Below are positions 43,120 through 52,483 of a stretch of DNA of 64,000 nucleotides, piece after piece. The position numbers were made by a program, and so were the translations under genes. The DNA comes from an uncultured Alteromonadaceae bacterium (GTDB lineage Bacteria > Pseudomonadota > Gammaproteobacteria > Enterobacterales > Alteromonadaceae). The notes beneath the pieces are model-generated. The model did no database searches. It saw nothing but the letters and a program-made list of their open reading frames with translations, and was not told the DNA's origin. Where the stretch lies: NCBI GenBank assembly GCA_947503265.1, contig CANNDC010000004.1, positions 224,827 through 288,826 on the forward strand, written 5' to 3'. Position 1 is the first letter of the stretch, and the number at the start of each line of letters is the position of its first letter.

Positions 43120-45309
43120 ATGAGCCTAAATAAACCTGTTTTAGATGACCGTTCTTATCAACAAATACGCGATGAATTAATCGCTCGTATTCCGGTTTAT
43201 GCACCCGAGTGGACGGATCACAACCCAAGCGATCCGGGTATTGCTTTAATTGAATTGTTTTCGTTCTTATCTGAAAACTTGCTTTATCGATTTAATCAAA
43301 TTCCTGATGCCACTAAATTAGAGTTTCTGCGATTACTACAAATTCCATTACATAGTGCTTATCCAGCAAAAGCTATGCTTGAAATGACGACTAAGGAAAT
43401 GCAGGGTGTAAGAGTGAAGATTAACACTCAAGCAAGTGCTGGAGATGTCAAATTTACTAGTCAAAATGAAGTCAATGTGTTGCCTGTAAGTGCCATTTCG
43501 GTGGTTAAAATGGCTGACCAATTACCGGAAGAAGGAACTGAAGAAGAGATATTTTACCAACAGGCTGCAGCCAGTGTGGATGCAGCCAACACGGCACCTT
43601 ATCAAGTGGAGTCTATTTGGCACGATGAACCTGGCGTGCCAAGAGACATAGACGCAACTGTTGATGGCATCTTGTGGATTGCGGTTATGGCAGAAAAGGC
43701 GAGCGATAAAGCCATTGTTAAACAAAATCTACTGGATCATCCTCAAGCCCCTGTATTACTAAACGTGGGTTTCACCCCAGAGATACGTTTAGACAATGAC
43801 TTAGATACAACCAGTGCCGAATATGCAAATCGTTTTCGTTGCCCAGGAGAGGGGACTAGTGAGTTAGGAAATCCTGTTAGCTGGCAAATTTCAACAGGGA
43901 GATTAACGGCGAATAACAAACCCATATACTATCCCCTTCAAATACAAGGTGATACGAGTGAGGGATTAAGCAAAGAGGGCATAATACGGCTACAGTTGCC
44001 CACAGCAGAAAACCAGATGGATGTGTTTGAATTAAACGATCCTAATATGCAAGGTGTAGGCGATTTCCCCCCACAATTAGACGACGAAGCGAACGAAAAA
44101 ATCATTTTTTGGATACGAGGTTTTCGCAATGATGCCAGTAGTATCGGCAAAGTACTTTATGTTGGCATTAACACGGTTATGTCAGAGCAAACTGTTCAAG
44201 CAAAAGCGGAGTTTATAGGCAGTGGCACGGGGCAAGCTAATCAAGTCTATGACCTAAATCATAGTCAGGTCATCGCTTCATCTGCTGATGTGCAAGTTGA
44301 AGAACCACAAGGATGGGCGAGTTGGTCTGAAATCGAAACGTTTTTTGCAAGCACTGAAAGTGACAGGCACTACTTATTAGATAAACAAACTGGACAAATA
44401 CGATTTGGAACGGGCATAAATGGACGTGTACCTCAAATTGGGCAGCGCATTCGCGTCACACAATATAAGTATGGGGGAGGCAAAGTAGGCAACGTGGCTG
44501 CAAAAGCCATTAATAAATTGGTATCTAGTCCGTTGGTAAAAGTAGCCAATCCGCTTGTGGCCTACGGCGGTACTGATTCAGAAACATTAGAAGCGGCTAT
44601 TGAGCGTATACCCGGAGAGTTAAGGCGCAGAAATCGAGCCGTTACTCGAGGTGATTTCAAAGAACTTGCATTACAAGCGCCAGGCGCTGATCTAGCTCGT
44701 TCAGAAGTCTTAGCGCTATATCATCCACAATTGCCTGAAGAAGATTCGGCAGGCGTTGTAAGCGTCGTTGTCTGGCCAAGGGAAGATAAAATTAACCCCA
44801 ATGCACCTATGCCAGATAAGAACCAACTTTCCAGCGTATGTAAATGGTTAGATGCAAGACGGTTGGTTACAACTGAACTGTATGTGCTTCCCCCAAAATA
44901 CGTTTCTGTTGCCGTTGCCGTGGGAGTTAAGGTCAAAAATGGATTTGGTATTGATGCGGTTAGGCACTGGGTGGAATTAGCATTACGTCAATATTTAGCA
45001 CCATTGCCGCCTTATGGACCAAACGGTCAAGGGTGGCCTTTAGGACGACGAATCCACGCTGCGGAACTTGAAGCCGCTGCTCATCAAGTTGAAGGCGTGG
45101 AATATCTTGAGGGCCTTGAACTTGTTGGTTGGGATGATAATGGAAACAAGGTAGAAAACATTGTAGAGCTACAAAAAAATGAAGTCCCCGAATTGATTGG
45201 CATAACCGTTGAAAATGGTCCGGTTACGCTAGCACCGGGGGAGCTTTTATCTCCAGAAGATACAGATGCCGTAGCTATACCTATTCCGGTGATCAAGGAG
45301 GTTTGCTAG
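43120..45309 (+). CDS. eCIS baseplate protein, gpJ-like (Pvc11/Afp11)
   Basis: A 729-residue baseplate J/gp6-like wedge protein, start after GCTAAGG. The N-terminal segment DHNPSDPGIALIELFSFLSENLLYRFNQIPDATKLEFLRLLQIP is diagnostic for eCIS gpJ proteins. C-terminal features include GGTDSETLEAAIERIPGELRRRNRAVTRGDFKELALQAPG, and VSVAVAVGVKVKNG. It makes the wedge of the baseplate with the gp25-like and gpI-like proteins. 6 bases after gp25. Confidence 0.95.
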   Translation: MSLNKPVLDDRSYQQIRDELIARIPVYAPEWTDHNPSDPGIALIELFSFLSENLLYRFNQIPDATKLEFLRLLQIPLHSAYPAKAMLEMTTKEMQGVRVKINTQASAGDVKFTSQNEVNVLPVSAISVVKMADQLPEEGTEEEIFYQQAAASVDAANTAPYQVESIWHDEPGVPRDIDATVDGILWIAVMAEKASDKAIVKQNLLDHPQAPVLLNVGFTPEIRLDNDLDTTSAEYANRFRCPGEGTSELGNPVSWQISTGRLTANNKPIYYPLQIQGDTSEGLSKEGIIRLQLPTAENQMDVFELNDPNMQGVGDFPPQLDDEANEKIIFWIRGFRNDASSIGKVLYVGINTVMSEQTVQAKAEFIGSGTGQANQVYDLNHSQVIASSADVQVEEPQGWASWSEIETFFASTESDRHYLLDKQTGQIRFGTGINGRVPQIGQRIRVTQYKYGGGKVGNVAAKAINKLVSSPLVKVANPLVAYGGTDSETLEAAIERIPGELRRRNRAVTRGDFKELALQAPGADLARSEVLALYHPQLPEEDSAGVVSVVVWPREDKINPNAPMPDKNQLSSVCKWLDARRLVTTELYVLPPKYVSVAVAVGVKVKNGFGIDAVRHWVELALRQYLAPLPPYGPNGQGWPLGRRIHAAELEAAAHQVEGVEYLEGLELVGWDDNGNKVENIVELQKNEVPELIGITVENGPVTLAPGELLSPEDTDAVAIPIPVIKEVC

Positions 45310-47471
45310 TGTCTGAATATGCCATGCTTGCAGGTAACGACCACTGGTTGCGTGTTTCCCACGACAATACCAGTGTGGACTTGCGTGACCAAACCGTTCA
45401 TTTGGCATGGCAGTATGAAGACGTTTTTGAGCAAACTGATAGTTCCAAAGAGCTAGCTGGCTTGGCCTTCGATCCGTGGTGCAGAGTTTATCACTCCTTA
45501 CCCGAAGAAAACCTTGTTGAAAAATTACTTTGGGAAAATAGGCGCAATATCAATTCTGCGAAACCCGTTTTTGATACACAAAAAACCGACATTGGGGATT
45601 TCCACGCGGTTAAGCAACCGACGGATATTAACCAGCCCTTAGGTATTGCTATCGACTCAAAAGGACGATTGTTTATATCCGATGCTGGTAATCATCGAAT
45701 ACTCGTGTTTGATTTAACAGATTCAAGGTTATTGCGAACCATTAATGTGCAAGGTAAGCCAACGGCAATGTGCACCGATGGGGAACAAGTATTCTGTATC
45801 ATTGTTAAACCAGAAAACGACTTCAATATCCTGCGTTTTACCGCCCAAACAATGCCGGAGCCTCTAGATCTCACCCTTAATGTCAGCGTGCCAACTGATA
45901 TCACAATTGACGAGTCTGGAAGAGTCTTTTTATTGCATCATGCCAACTCATTTGAAGCAGAAATCTTGGCGGTTGACGGTCTAAATGAGCCTATTCAAGT
46001 TCCTTTTGCTAGCGCATTAGTTGCTAAAAGTGAATGTGAAATAGTCATCGCAAGGCAAGCTAATGCAGATTTTCTCAGATATCGTGTTACCCAACAAAAT
46101 GTCTCTCAATTGCCCCATTTACAAGCCAGACATTACGATGGCCGAGGAATTACATTAGATCCTTTTGGAAAAGTGGCCTATTGGACTAGCAAAGGTGTAA
46201 TGAATGCGACTAGGGCACGCATCAAATATGTAAATCAGGGTAGGTTAGTGTGTTTTCGGTTAGACAACAATGAAATTCAGCGTGCTTGGGGACGGGTATT
46301 TATTGATGCCTGTTTACCTCATGGTACGAGTTTAAAACTGGGTTTTATTGTTAGTGATGAAAGCTCTCCTAATTTGTCTATTAGCGCTACACCACCGATT
46401 AATGTTGGTGAGTTTGAGATAGTAAGACCTGATTTAACCCCGCCTTTACCAGGTCAATTAGATCTCGCATCAGCAGTTATTGATCAAGCTATTCATAGAC
46501 GCACCCAAAACAGAGAGCTGCCTTGGTCGTTTACAGATGAACCATGGCGTACTTACGAAGCGCCAGTCAGTGCTCCTCCGGGTCGGTATTTATGGTTAGT
46601 CATAGATTTGTTTGGTAAGTCGAATGTGACACCGAAGATAAAGCACGTGCGTATTGAATATCCGGCTATTGATCTAATAAGGCGATTACCCAGAGTGTTC
46701 TCTGATCAAGGTGAATCATCCGACTTTTTGCATCGATATCTGACCTTGCTAAATAGTAACTTCAACGAGCTAGATATGCGATCTCAGCAAAGACAAGTGT
46801 TACTCGATCCGCTATCTACCCCCAAAGCGATGCTGCCTTGGCTAAGTGATCTAGTCGGCATGAACCTTGACGATCGATGGTCCGAAAATAGTCAAAGAAA
46901 AATTCTTCAAGAATCAATGTGGTTGTTTAAGTATCGCGGCACGGTGGCGGGTTTGAAAAGGCTAATAGAAATTTATTTGCAACGAGATATCACCTTGATT
47001 GAGCATTTTCAAGTGCGTGGATTAGGCGGAGCTTTTGTTGGTGAAAGTAATGCGCTTGCGGCAAATTCAATTTTGGGAGCAGGCTTTAGGATTGGAGGGA
47101 AACTAGGAATAGAAGACTCTGCGGTCAGCATTGATGGTGAGAGTATCGTAGACGCAATCTCGACTCATGCCCACAAATTCAGCGTCATAGTTCCTTTGAT
47201 TTTGACCACAGAACAAGCTTCGGTGATCGAACATATTTTAGATGTTCATCGTCCTGCCCATACCATTTTTGATATTTGTTCGGTTGATTCCGGAATGCGA
47301 TTGGGAACAGGACTCCATTTGGGAATGACCTCAGTTGTAGGACAAAGTTCGGGGTTCGGTCAATTGCAAGTAGGTAATTCAGTGCTAGGACGCACAGATG
47401 TGTTAGGGCAAGCAAAAACAGGCATGTCTGTTGGATTGAGTCATACCGGCAAAGATACGAGGGTTGGCTGA
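45309..47471 (+). CDS. eCIS baseplate protein with NHL propeller and gpI-type tail domain (Pvc12-like)
   Basis: A 720-residue protein. GTG 45309 is chosen because AAGGAGG (45295-45301) is seven bases upstream; the in-frame TTG at 45303 is too close. Residues ~100-260 contain NHL-type repeats (LGIAIDSKGRLFISDAGNHRILVFDL) predicting a beta-propeller. Residues ~455-560 are a gpI-like tail domain (LPRVFSDQGESSDFLHRYLTLLNSNFNELD, LPWLSDLVGMNLDDRW, FKYRGTVAGLKRLIEIYL). The C-terminus is a Gly-rich stretch (LGTGLHLGMTSVVGQSSGFGQ). It completes the wedge. Confidence 0.88.
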   Translation: MSEYAMLAGNDHWLRVSHDNTSVDLRDQTVHLAWQYEDVFEQTDSSKELAGLAFDPWCRVYHSLPEENLVEKLLWENRRNINSAKPVFDTQKTDIGDFHAVKQPTDINQPLGIAIDSKGRLFISDAGNHRILVFDLTDSRLLRTINVQGKPTAMCTDGEQVFCIIVKPENDFNILRFTAQTMPEPLDLTLNVSVPTDITIDESGRVFLLHHANSFEAEILAVDGLNEPIQVPFASALVAKSECEIVIARQANADFLRYRVTQQNVSQLPHLQARHYDGRGITLDPFGKVAYWTSKGVMNATRARIKYVNQGRLVCFRLDNNEIQRAWGRVFIDACLPHGTSLKLGFIVSDESSPNLSISATPPINVGEFEIVRPDLTPPLPGQLDLASAVIDQAIHRRTQNRELPWSFTDEPWRTYEAPVSAPPGRYLWLVIDLFGKSNVTPKIKHVRIEYPAIDLIRRLPRVFSDQGESSDFLHRYLTLLNSNFNELDMRSQQRQVLLDPLSTPKAMLPWLSDLVGMNLDDRWSENSQRKILQESMWLFKYRGTVAGLKRLIEIYLQRDITLIEHFQVRGLGGAFVGESNALAANSILGAGFRIGGKLGIEDSAVSIDGESIVDAISTHAHKFSVIVPLILTTEQASVIEHILDVHRPAHTIFDICSVDSGMRLGTGLHLGMTSVVGQSSGFGQLQVGNSVLGRTDVLGQAKTGMSVGLSHTGKDTRVG

Positions 47472-49015
47472 TGAATACAGTGAAAATCAATGAGATTGTT
47501 CGTCGCTATCATCTCAGTAAAAGTCAACAAGACAGTAGTCTAAATTACAAACAGCGTCTAGACATCCTAACCGAGCAATTGTTTAGAGAGTACTTGGAAG
47601 TAGCGCTGGATCAAGCTGGATGTAAAGCTAGCGATATACTGTGCATTCGACATTTACATATCCCAGTAAGGTTTTCTGCTGATAAAACCGATCATGAAAT
47701 TTTTACGCTATGGCTGAAACAAGTGGTAACCAGTATTACCCGATTGTTTGAGTATGGGCTACAAAAAGAATGGTTGGTTTATCCCTCACAAATTCAAGTT
47801 CATAAGTCGATATTGGAAAAGTTAAGTTTAGGAGACATTGGAGACGTATGGGCATGGCAACAAATGGGAATCTTACCTAGCGGAGATTTGAGTGTTACGC
47901 AAATTAAACAACATTGGGTTGGTTATTTGACAGCGCACCCTGACATAGTGCCTCCGATTTTGATGAGCGCGAAGAACAAATTCAGTATACACAGACTAGT
48001 GAGAAATTCTGTTTTAGAGAGTGCTGATTTGGAGAAACTGACAGTTGCCAATATCGACGCATTGGGCCTTTCTGTGAATTGGACAAAGGTTATTGGTCAA
48101 TTGCAGAGGGATCTCACCAAATTCCAAAGTGATCTTGATTCTCAATTTATACAACAGATACAGCAACTAGATCGAAATTGGCAAAGCTTGTTCAAAGGCA
48201 GTGATTTTTCGACATTTATTATTCAGTTACGTGAAAAGACTCAACTGAATAAACCGATAGCAGCGATGTTGAAACACAAATTGAACGTATTTTTGGGATT
48301 GCTATTGGTAACACCCAACTCTGGTATATCAAGCGTGTCTACGGATTCAACTAAGCTAGAACATCAACTCGCTACTTGGTTGTCAGATACGTTTAAATTC
48401 GTCGAATTGAATAGAGAGAACAAACAGTCTGAATGGTATTCAGATGAAAACATTAGCAATGATATATCCAGGCTATCTGCTGAGCAAAACCTAGTCGCCA
48501 CAGAAACCTATGCTGCTGACAAAGACAGCATTTTGACAGCAAATTTTGGTGGTATTCTGTTTTTGTTCAACCTTTTGAAACAAGAGCATTGGCAAGCCCA
48601 ATTGAACGAATTGCTAGATAGTCAACAATCACCACAATTCATATTAGAGCACCTCGCTAAAACATTATTACCTGAAGTAGACGGAGACCCAGCACTCACT
48701 GTCTTTACCGGCGAAATCAATCAAGTGTCAATTGATAAGCACAAAGGCGAAGCACTAAACGAAGATACCATAATAAAAATTAGTCAGCTTGCCTTGGCAT
48801 TGAAATTGGAAATTCAGAAAAGACTAGATTGCGAAAGTGATTACGCTTTTCATGAAATGTGTCGCAAAACAGTGAAAATTGAACATGATTTAGGTTGGGT
48901 AAACGTGTTTTATGCGCTAGATGACGCTAACACACTAATCCGTGCAAATGGGCTGGATTTAGATCCTGGGTTTATTCCCTGGCTAGGCTATACGGTGACG
49001 TTTTATTATGAATGA
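47471..49015 (+). CDS. eCIS tape-measure-type protein (Afp14/Pvc14-like)
   Basis: A 514-residue mainly helical protein. The N-terminus (VKINEIVRRYHLSKSQQD...LDILTEQLFREYLEVALDQAG) matches contractile-injection-system tape-measure proteins, which set sheath length in Afp. A further two or three repeats of helical hairpins carry conserved WQQMGILPSGDL-like and NFGGILFLFNLLKQEHW-like segments. Low conservation makes this assignment rest on the N-terminus and position before the ATPase. Confidence 0.78.
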   Translation: MNTVKINEIVRRYHLSKSQQDSSLNYKQRLDILTEQLFREYLEVALDQAGCKASDILCIRHLHIPVRFSADKTDHEIFTLWLKQVVTSITRLFEYGLQKEWLVYPSQIQVHKSILEKLSLGDIGDVWAWQQMGILPSGDLSVTQIKQHWVGYLTAHPDIVPPILMSAKNKFSIHRLVRNSVLESADLEKLTVANIDALGLSVNWTKVIGQLQRDLTKFQSDLDSQFIQQIQQLDRNWQSLFKGSDFSTFIIQLREKTQLNKPIAAMLKHKLNVFLGLLLVTPNSGISSVSTDSTKLEHQLATWLSDTFKFVELNRENKQSEWYSDENISNDISRLSAEQNLVATETYAADKDSILTANFGGILFLFNLLKQEHWQAQLNELLDSQQSPQFILEHLAKTLLPEVDGDPALTVFTGEINQVSIDKHKGEALNEDTIIKISQLALALKLEIQKRLDCESDYAFHEMCRKTVKIEHDLGWVNVFYALDDANTLIRANGLDLDPGFIPWLGYTVTFYYE

Positions 49016-51023
49016 TTCTGTATTGCAGTTAGACACAACGATAAAACCTTCAGGGCTGAGTCTCAGCAGACAAGCGGTGCAGTGCGAAATACTCTACCTC
49101 ACCGAAAAGCTTTTAGAATTGCTTGAAAGTCGATTTTCTCGGGAAGATCCAAATATATGCTCGGCAATAGATTTCTTAAACAGTTATATCCAACACCATT
49201 CCCGAATAATAGCAACGCATTGCCAATCTGACTTAGCTAATAAAGGCGAAGATATCGGCCTATACAGATTAAAAAATGTATTCAGGCTTTCTCAAACAGA
49301 AATTCAGATTGTAGTGTTATCAGGCATGGCCCAAGAACACGAAGCCTTTGCAGATATTTTTCGGAGCTTGCATCCCAATAGTCATTCGTATCCCACTGCG
49401 GCGCTATTACTGCAATTGATCGGTATCGATGATTCAAATCGCCAAGATCTATTCAGTATGCTGACAAATTCGAAACTAGTAACCAATAGAATAATCAAAA
49501 TTGAGGGTGAATCGCCGATCTTTGCATCAAGCATGATTATTGAAGCAAATGACTGGCTTGCCATTGCGACTGGTAATGCCCACTTGCCTTTAACGGATAC
49601 CTCTGAAGTCGTTACTTGTGATTTTGGTTTAAATACTTGGCTCGATTCCCCGCTCGTGAATCGAGCAAAACTGTGTGTTCAACAAAATGAAGACGCCATT
49701 ATCTTATTGCATAGTGCAGAACTTGGTGCGTCAATCAATCGAGCTATTCTGATCGGTGAATATTGTCAAAGAAAGCTTCTAAAAGTCGAAGTGAACCCTA
49801 CCACCAGTAAAATTGAATTCAATAAAATCGCTCTTCATTGCCTAGTAGCGAACAAAACTCCTTTGCTAATCTGTAAAGGTGAAGGTCTAAACGAAAAGTC
49901 TCATTATGCTCATTTAACGAGCTTGTTCGGATGTGTGTTGATATGCCATCAACAGCCTATTGATATTACCTGTGCTTCGAAGTTCACCGTCGAGTTAAAC
50001 GTGGATCGACTCGGAAATAAAGAACTGATCTCAATGTGGCAACAACTATTACCTAGTTTAACAAAACAAGCGGCGCAACTCGCTACGCGGTTCCCACTCG
50101 ACCCCTATGTAGCTAAACAGCGAGTTGAAATGCTGAAAGTCTTGGTAGGCCCAAGGTTCAAAGAATCCAGCATTGAGGAGATTTCTACCTTCTTCAAACA
50201 ACATGCCGTCCATTCAGTTCCGGCGGGGCTTAAAAGGGTTACGCCTAACTTAAATTGGATGAATTTGATACTCCCTAAAGCGCAAAAACAGCAACTAGAT
50301 GAAGCTATCAATCGTTTGGTATTGCAGCAAAAAGTATTGGATGAATGGCAATTTCTTGAAAATAGGCGAGGGGCAAAAGGGGTCAGGCTATTATTTTCAG
50401 GCTCTCCAGGTACGGGTAAAACCCTAGCTGCAGAAGTTTTAGCAAATGCCTTAGGAGTCGATTTGCTCATCGTCGATCTTGCCTCAGTGGTATCTAAATG
50501 GATAGGTGAAACAGAAAAGAACCTAGCTAAAATATTCAGTTTCGCTGAACAGTCTCATGCGGTGTTATTTTTTGATGAAGCCGATGCAATATTTGGTAAA
50601 CGTACGGAAGTGAATGATTCACATGATAGATATGCAAATTTAGAAACCGCGTATTTACTGACACGAGTTGAAGCCTACGATGGCATGGCCATTTTAGCGA
50701 CCAATTATAAAAATAATATTGATGCGGCATTTGTTCGACGATTGGATTATATCGTCGATTTTCGCGAGCCAGATAGTAGTGACCGCGAACGCTTATGGCG
50801 ATGCCATGTTCCAGAAAAAGCGCCCATTCACACCGATGTTGATTTTAAAGAACTTGCCAATTTGTATCCAATGGTAGGTGGAGAAATAAGAAACGCAGCG
50901 GTATCTGCAGCATATTTTGCTGCGCAACAAGATGTACAAATAAAACAAGATCATTTCATCAATGCCATACGCAGAGAATATGAAAAAACGGGTAAGGCAT
51001 TTAGAGAAGTGAATTCTTTTTAA
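49008..51023 (+). CDS. eCIS AAA+ ATPase (Pvc15/Afp15-like)
   Basis: A 671-residue protein with an N-terminal helical region (~1-400, typical of eCIS ATPases) and a C-terminal AAA+ module: Walker A SGSPGTGKT (residues ~463-471), Walker B LFFDEADAIFGKR (~518-526), and the R-finger FVRRLDYIVDF. In PVC and Afp the ATPase is essential for assembly or effector loading. Its start overlaps the previous gene's stop by 8 bases. Confidence 0.93.
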   Translation: MNDSVLQLDTTIKPSGLSLSRQAVQCEILYLTEKLLELLESRFSREDPNICSAIDFLNSYIQHHSRIIATHCQSDLANKGEDIGLYRLKNVFRLSQTEIQIVVLSGMAQEHEAFADIFRSLHPNSHSYPTAALLLQLIGIDDSNRQDLFSMLTNSKLVTNRIIKIEGESPIFASSMIIEANDWLAIATGNAHLPLTDTSEVVTCDFGLNTWLDSPLVNRAKLCVQQNEDAIILLHSAELGASINRAILIGEYCQRKLLKVEVNPTTSKIEFNKIALHCLVANKTPLLICKGEGLNEKSHYAHLTSLFGCVLICHQQPIDITCASKFTVELNVDRLGNKELISMWQQLLPSLTKQAAQLATRFPLDPYVAKQRVEMLKVLVGPRFKESSIEEISTFFKQHAVHSVPAGLKRVTPNLNWMNLILPKAQKQQLDEAINRLVLQQKVLDEWQFLENRRGAKGVRLLFSGSPGTGKTLAAEVLANALGVDLLIVDLASVVSKWIGETEKNLAKIFSFAEQSHAVLFFDEADAIFGKRTEVNDSHDRYANLETAYLLTRVEAYDGMAILATNYKNNIDAAFVRRLDYIVDFREPDSSDRERLWRCHVPEKAPIHTDVDFKELANLYPMVGGEIRNAAVSAAYFAAQQDVQIKQDHFINAIRREYEKTGKAFREVNSF

Positions 51024-51058
51024 GGATCCTTTTCGTAAGGAATTATTGGAGAATAATC

Positions 51059-52483
51059 GTGAGCACAGAAGCATTAGCAAATAAATCGAGCAATCCTTCC
51101 AGCTTGTCTAATGAGATGCTGCCAGTCGACCCATTTCGATCTCTTTACGTGCATTTTGGCATGTTGTTGGGGGTAGATGATTTTCAAACGTTAGATGCCT
51201 ATCATAGAGGCAAAATGTGGTACCACAATGCCTGGTTGCATGGCAAAGGCGTTGTTTGGGGGCTTGAAGCTAGTTTACCTTCTACTGATTCTACTGATAG
51301 TGAAGACCCGGTTCCAACAGGTGAGCTGCGAGTGTCACCTGGTCTGGCTATGGATGGAATGGGTCGTGAGCTTCTGCTCCAACAGCCTGCTTGTTTAAAT
51401 GTCAGCGCTTGGTATAAAGCCCATGAAGACGATATCGAACTTCAACAGGCTATCGAAGTGGATGAAGAGACAGGCGACATTGTATTTGATGCCCACATCA
51501 CCATCTCTTTCCAAGGGTGTTTAAATCGTCAAGTTCCTGCGTTAAGCGAAACTTGTGATACCAGTGCAACTTCAACCGCTTATTCAAGAGTAGTTGAAAC
51601 CGTTGAAGTCTGTTTGCACCCAGGACTAGCGGAACCAACAGACAAATCTGATTACGCTTTGCTTCGGTTACTTTTTGGATTATCAGAACCCAGAGTCGAT
51701 GATGAAGGTATCACATTAGAATCAGACTTAGATGTTCTGCAAGCAAAAGCAGAAATACTGGCTGCCAGCGAAGAAGAGCAAGCTGCTTTGTGTCAAAAAT
51801 GGTTTAAGCACTTTGCCATTATCGATGGTATGGCGTTGAAGCCAGAAACCGCAATGGGAACAAGCAATTTCGCCAGTTTCCCGCGACTACCGGAAGGGGA
51901 AGTAGTCATAGCCAATGTTATTGGCATCAGGTTAGCCAATAGCGATGACGAAACCAAACTTGTCGCTGGCAGTATCGATCCGTTTGTTAGGCCATTCCTG
52001 TTACCAACATGTGAACTTCAAACGTTAATTTCAGCCAGTTGCATAGGCAAATCCAACTCAGGTGGTGAGGCAGGTGAATCGCCAGATCCTATGGTCAATG
52101 ATGCTGGTGGACCACGTGTTGATCCAGAGAGTGTATCGATGCAAGGAACCGAAAATCTACTTTTCTCAACCGTCGGACCGCCGTTAATGAAAGCCAGCGT
52201 TGATGCTAAAGGCTTGAGTATCAGTGCATTTGATACTCGAGATGGATGGGTACAGTGCGATATTAAAAAAGTCGATTACAACACCGAAGAAAAGCGGGTA
52301 AACGTTGAACTAAGAGATGCTCCTGCAGGTGTGTTAATTAGGTTGATCGTTAAAGGCACGGGTGAATCACCCGTGCTAGGTCGCAATAGAATTCCGTTAG
52401 CCGGTGGCATAGATAGCCCCGCAGGCAGTATTCATCAAGGAAATGATTTTGTGTACATGTTTAGAGCAAGGAGTGGATCATGA
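51059..52483 (+). CDS. Uncharacterised eCIS-associated protein with duplicated N-terminal module (A)
   Basis: A 474-residue protein from GTG 51059 (GGAGAA upstream). Residues ~30-115 and ~145-190 form a module shared with the next gene: YVHFGMLLGVDDFQTLDAYHRGK ... GKGVVWGLEASL ... VSPGLAMDGMGRELLL, then a beta segment with paired cysteines. No catalytic motif is recognised. It lies between the ATPase and cargo candidates, where tail fibre or accessory genes occur in other eCIS. It may be a structural or targeting component (inference). Confidence 0.62.
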   Translation: MSTEALANKSSNPSSLSNEMLPVDPFRSLYVHFGMLLGVDDFQTLDAYHRGKMWYHNAWLHGKGVVWGLEASLPSTDSTDSEDPVPTGELRVSPGLAMDGMGRELLLQQPACLNVSAWYKAHEDDIELQQAIEVDEETGDIVFDAHITISFQGCLNRQVPALSETCDTSATSTAYSRVVETVEVCLHPGLAEPTDKSDYALLRLLFGLSEPRVDDEGITLESDLDVLQAKAEILAASEEEQAALCQKWFKHFAIIDGMALKPETAMGTSNFASFPRLPEGEVVIANVIGIRLANSDDETKLVAGSIDPFVRPFLLPTCELQTLISASCIGKSNSGGEAGESPDPMVNDAGGPRVDPESVSMQGTENLLFSTVGPPLMKASVDAKGLSISAFDTRDGWVQCDIKKVDYNTEEKRVNVELRDAPAGVLIRLIVKGTGESPVLGRNRIPLAGGIDSPAGSIHQGNDFVYMFRARSGS

